DNA of 44,518 bases from assembly GCA_012516075.1 (NCBI GenBank), contig JAAYXE010000014.1, positions 1-44,518 of the forward strand, in the 5' to 3' direction. How positions within the stretch are numbered: the stretch's first letter is position 1; every line of letters starts with the position of its first letter. The notes under the pieces were generated by a model. That model had not been told where the DNA came from. It saw only the letters and a program-made list of their open reading frames with translations, and made no database searches. Below are positions 42,078-44,518 of this stretch, one piece after another. This stretch comes from Chloroflexota bacterium (GTDB lineage Bacteria > Chloroflexota > Anaerolineae > Anaerolineales > UBA4823). The position numbers and the translations under genes are program-made.

Positions 42078-44518
42078 TTACTGATCACCTTCCGACTGGA
42101 TGGCATCTTCGATGATATGTATTTCGGCATCAGTCAATCCATATAAACGGTAAACTTCATGGTTCAGTTGCTGCTCAAGCTGGTTCGGATTTTTGTTATC
42201 TCTCACCAAAGCTAATATCTCCCGCACCAGAGCCGATATTTTTTCGCCGGATGGCTTGGGCGGGATAGCGAGCGGCGAAATATACATGGGCTTAAATTCT
42301 ACAAAGCCACCCTGTCTCTCGGCTGCACTTTGGATAACCAGATAATGTGTTACGGAGGAATTCAATATACCGGCTAAGTAATGACTATTGGATATTACCG
42401 TGTTCGCAGGGGCGGATAATATATAGCCGGATGGGGCAAAAGCAAATTTCGGTTGAGTAGCCAAGTTCCCCCAGACAATCTGCTCGTAGTTAAAGTCATC
42501 CCAGTATTTGCATGAGCGCAGTTCCCAATAGTATTTCCCTTGATCATCACGTTTTATCAATCGTTCGCGATATGGCAGTAAATGTTGATATACAGCCGGG
42601 TAGCACTGCTCGAATTTCTGCTCCGCTTTCTTCATTTCCATACCAGACCATGGATGCTGTTTGTTCTCCGAAGATTCGATCTTAATCAGGTAACGGCCAC
42701 TGTAATCAATCCGCCATCGCTTTACATCTCTCCCCCGTAGAATAGGCTTGAGCAGGTAAGATGATGACGCATGTTCAGCAATCAATCGATCTCGGGTGGG
42801 CTGGTCGACGATAAAGGCTTCATTCAAACCGGTTTTGATGCCATAATATATTTTTCCATCTACATACTCGCCGAGCGGCTTTCCGGCGCGGGTCAATTTC
42901 TCCAAGAGGCGTAGGACCTGCGGGGACTCCAGCCGCCATCCATCGGACTTTAATTCAGCTTGTTCCATCAAAAAGCTCTCTGACCGATAAATATCGGCAA
43001 ATTGCTGTATAGGCGGCCCAGGTTTCCAGGTCATGGCACGTACTTGATTTTCCTGAGAAGGTTTTTTCTTCAGGATGATGATGCTCGGGTAGGCGATTGC
43101 GTCGAAAACAGGGGCATCACCAAAGTCGATCAACTGGTGGATGGTATGCTGGGTTAAAAATGCGCGCAGTTTTTCCCCGTAGCCGGAGCGGAAATACTTG
43201 TTGGATGAGATGAAAGCAAGCGTGCCGTTGGGCCGCAGGATCTCGATGCCGCGTTCATAGAAATATACATACAGATCTGCCGTCCCTGTGTAACAAGAGA
43301 ACTGTTGCTTCAGATCCTTTTTCTGATCTTTAATTCGCTCTCCCCGTACATACGGTGGATTGGCGATCACCACATCGAAGCCACCCCGCTTTCGAAACAC
43401 CTCGCTGAAGTAAATCCGAAAATCGAATTTGCTGAAGTTTTGAGTAAGGATGCCCAAAATTCGGTCGATTTCAGCCCGCAGCCGTTCTTTTTCCTTTGGG
43501 GCGGTTGTGTTTTGAAATTGTTCCTTCTTCGCCTCGATTTCACCTTCCATAAACCCCTGTTTGACGCTCTGCAGCGAGTTACCGCACACGATCTTATAGT
43601 CCAGATTCGGCAGGGGTTTGATGATATGGAAATCATCCTCATCAACCACCAGCGAGAGCCACAGGCGCAGCCGGGCAATATCGATGGCAGAGGCGTCGAT
43701 ATCGACTCCGTAGAGGGAATGCTCAATGGCATGACGCTTGAAAGCATAGGGAGTGCGCTCCAGATCAGCAGGTAAGTAGGTTGACAGTATCTCCCGGGCT
43801 TTGACGATTTCGGTCATCATGCCAACCGGAAACGCCCCCGAACCGATCGCTGGATCGCAGATCTTGATCTCGGCCAGCGCCCGGTCGATCTCTGATGCAT
43901 GGGTGCGAATACTGTCAGGCATTTGCCAGGCGTAGCTTTTCGTACCTGCTTCCTTGGCCGCATCAAAAGCCACCGCCGCCTCGCCGTGGCGGATAAACCA
44001 CTCGATATCCTCTCTGGGGACGACGGGGATGTACCGTTTGTAAGATAATGCCTTTTGGACGGGTTTGGCCGGTCCAAACAATTGGCCCTGCTGCGGCTCT
44101 TCCTGGGCTAGTTTCTGTTCCTGTCGGTTCAGCGAAGTATCCAGATAATTAATTAGCGACTCCTGGCACATATAGTGGACGATCTCACGTGGTGTGTAAA
44201 ATGCCCCTATGGATTTGCGGTCTTTCACTTCCAGCAAGTTCTCAAAGACTTTCCCAAGCATCTCCGGGTCGACTGCCACCTCGCGTTCGAGCGGTTCGTC
44301 CTCCCGGACAGTGAAGTTGTACAGGGTAAATGTCTCGAAGATCTTCCCAAAAGTTTTGTTGCTGATCGGAATGTGAACATTTTTCCAGTCGTACCCGCCG
44401 GAAGGTTCGAACAGGCCGCCGTTCAAGAAGGGGATCTTGCAGTTCAGTCTTGGGTAAAAGTTGTCCTTGCGTTCCACCGCAAGAGCTTCATAGAACAACG
44501 GTTCAAGCAGGTCGTTAA
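42078..44518 (-). CDS. Eco57I-type DNA adenine methyltransferase/restriction protein, C-terminal part
   Basis: At least 813 residues; the frame is open to the window edge, so the N-terminus is outside. Seen in order: IPFLNGGLFEP, EVAVDPEMLGKVFENLLEVKDRK, GAFYTPREIVHYMCQESL, SAM motif I KICDPAIGSGAFPVGMM, GVDIDASAIDIARLRLWLSLV, then the adenine N6 motif ANPPYVRGERIKDQ. A TaqI-like specificity domain follows (about the last 300 residues, e.g. LKPILRGRDVKRW and LAGILNSSVTHYLV). This is the architecture of type IIG-like enzymes, in which an N-terminal nuclease may precede the methyltransferase; that part is not visible. Base composition is lower in GC than the core genes, suggesting transfer. Confidence 0.88.
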   Translation of the reverse strand, partial: NDLLEPLFYEALAVERKDNFYPRLNCKIPFLNGGLFEPSGGYDWKNVHIPISNKTFGKIFETFTLYNFTVREDEPLEREVAVDPEMLGKVFENLLEVKDRKSIGAFYTPREIVHYMCQESLINYLDTSLNRQEQKLAQEEPQQGQLFGPAKPVQKALSYKRYIPVVPREDIEWFIRHGEAAVAFDAAKEAGTKSYAWQMPDSIRTHASEIDRALAEIKICDPAIGSGAFPVGMMTEIVKAREILSTYLPADLERTPYAFKRHAIEHSLYGVDIDASAIDIARLRLWLSLVVDEDDFHIIKPLPNLDYKIVCGNSLQSVKQGFMEGEIEAKKEQFQNTTAPKEKERLRAEIDRILGILTQNFSKFDFRIYFSEVFRKRGGFDVVIANPPYVRGERIKDQKKDLKQQFSCYTGTADLYVYFYERGIEILRPNGTLAFISSNKYFRSGYGEKLRAFLTQHTIHQLIDFGDAPVFDAIAYPSIIILKKKPSQENQVRAMTWKPGPPIQQFADIYRSESFLMEQAELKSDGWRLESPQVLRLLEKLTRAGKPLGEYVDGKIYYGIKTGLNEAFIVDQPTRDRLIAEHASSSYLLKPILRGRDVKRWRIDYSGRYLIKIESSENKQHPWSGMEMKKAEQKFEQCYPAVYQHLLPYRERLIKRDDQGKYYWELRSCKYWDDFNYEQIVWGNLATQPKFAFAPSGYILSAPANTVISNSHYLAGILNSSVTHYLVIQSAAERQGGFVEFKPMYISPLAIPPKPSGEKISALVREILALVRDNKNPNQLEQQLNHEVYRLYGLTDAEIHIIEDAIQSEGDQ

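Overview
The window is a GC-rich bacterial chromosome segment, most likely from an Anaerolineae-type member of the Chloroflexota. This rests on gene content: a mevalonate cluster of the thiolase/HMG-CoA synthase/DUF35 kind, RNase Y, several GAF-domain kinases and a DUF4342 protein, with no outer-membrane genes. A long Thr/Ala/Gln-rich linker in one large membrane protein is a low-complexity style common in Anaerolineae. No rRNA, tRNA, CRISPR array or transposase was recognised.

Layout. (1) 1-8583, minus strand: a division and cell-wall (dcw) operon mraZ-rsmH-ftsL-ftsI-murF-murD-ftsW-murG, running from a clear promoter with four MraZ-box repeats; mraY is absent from its usual place between murF and murD. 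(2) 8683-13855: a class V aminotransferase/cysteine-desulfurase-like enzyme, a probable protein-deglycation pair (fructosamine-kinase family plus low-molecular-weight phosphatase) and a malic enzyme fused to a phosphotransacetylase-like domain. (3) 13856-14808: a gene-free, hairpin-rich stretch with promoter-like sequences and two terminators, placed in front of recX-rny; it may encode a non-coding RNA or a long attenuating leader. (4) 17123-19570: a GH4 glycosidase and a PfkB sugar kinase. (5) 19956-22912: a tiny membrane protein and a three-gene ABC-2 exporter operon behind a near-perfect 22-bp palindrome. (6) 22969-30413: a GlsB-type membrane protein, an intracellular subtilisin-like protease whose frame is broken at its catalytic aspartate, a ComEC-like metallo-beta-lactamase-fold protein, a giant membrane pseudokinase with calcium-binding-type repeats, and a DUF4342 protein. 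(7) 30492-36860, minus strand: a GAF histidine kinase, a TrmH-family methyltransferase, and a response regulator/histidine kinase pair directly upstream of msrP-msrQ. (8) 37072-41235: HMG-CoA reductase, HMG-CoA synthase, a thiolase homologue that lacks its catalytic Cys and His, and a DUF35 protein. (9) 41289-44518: an AT-richer accessory end with a frameshifted unknown gene and a large Eco57I-like DNA methyltransferase/restriction protein that leaves the window.

How the genes fit together. The first operon makes lipid-linked peptidoglycan precursor and the septal synthase pair FtsW/FtsI. The deglycation pair and the MsrPQ system with its adjacent two-component system are both repair modules, for glycated and oxidised proteins. 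The mevalonate cluster would supply isoprenoid precursors, but its thiolase subunit looks catalytically dead. The best candidates for undescribed biology are the structured region before recX, the protease/MBL/pseudokinase neighbourhood and the inactive thiolase. All functions are inferred by reading motifs; no database search was possible.
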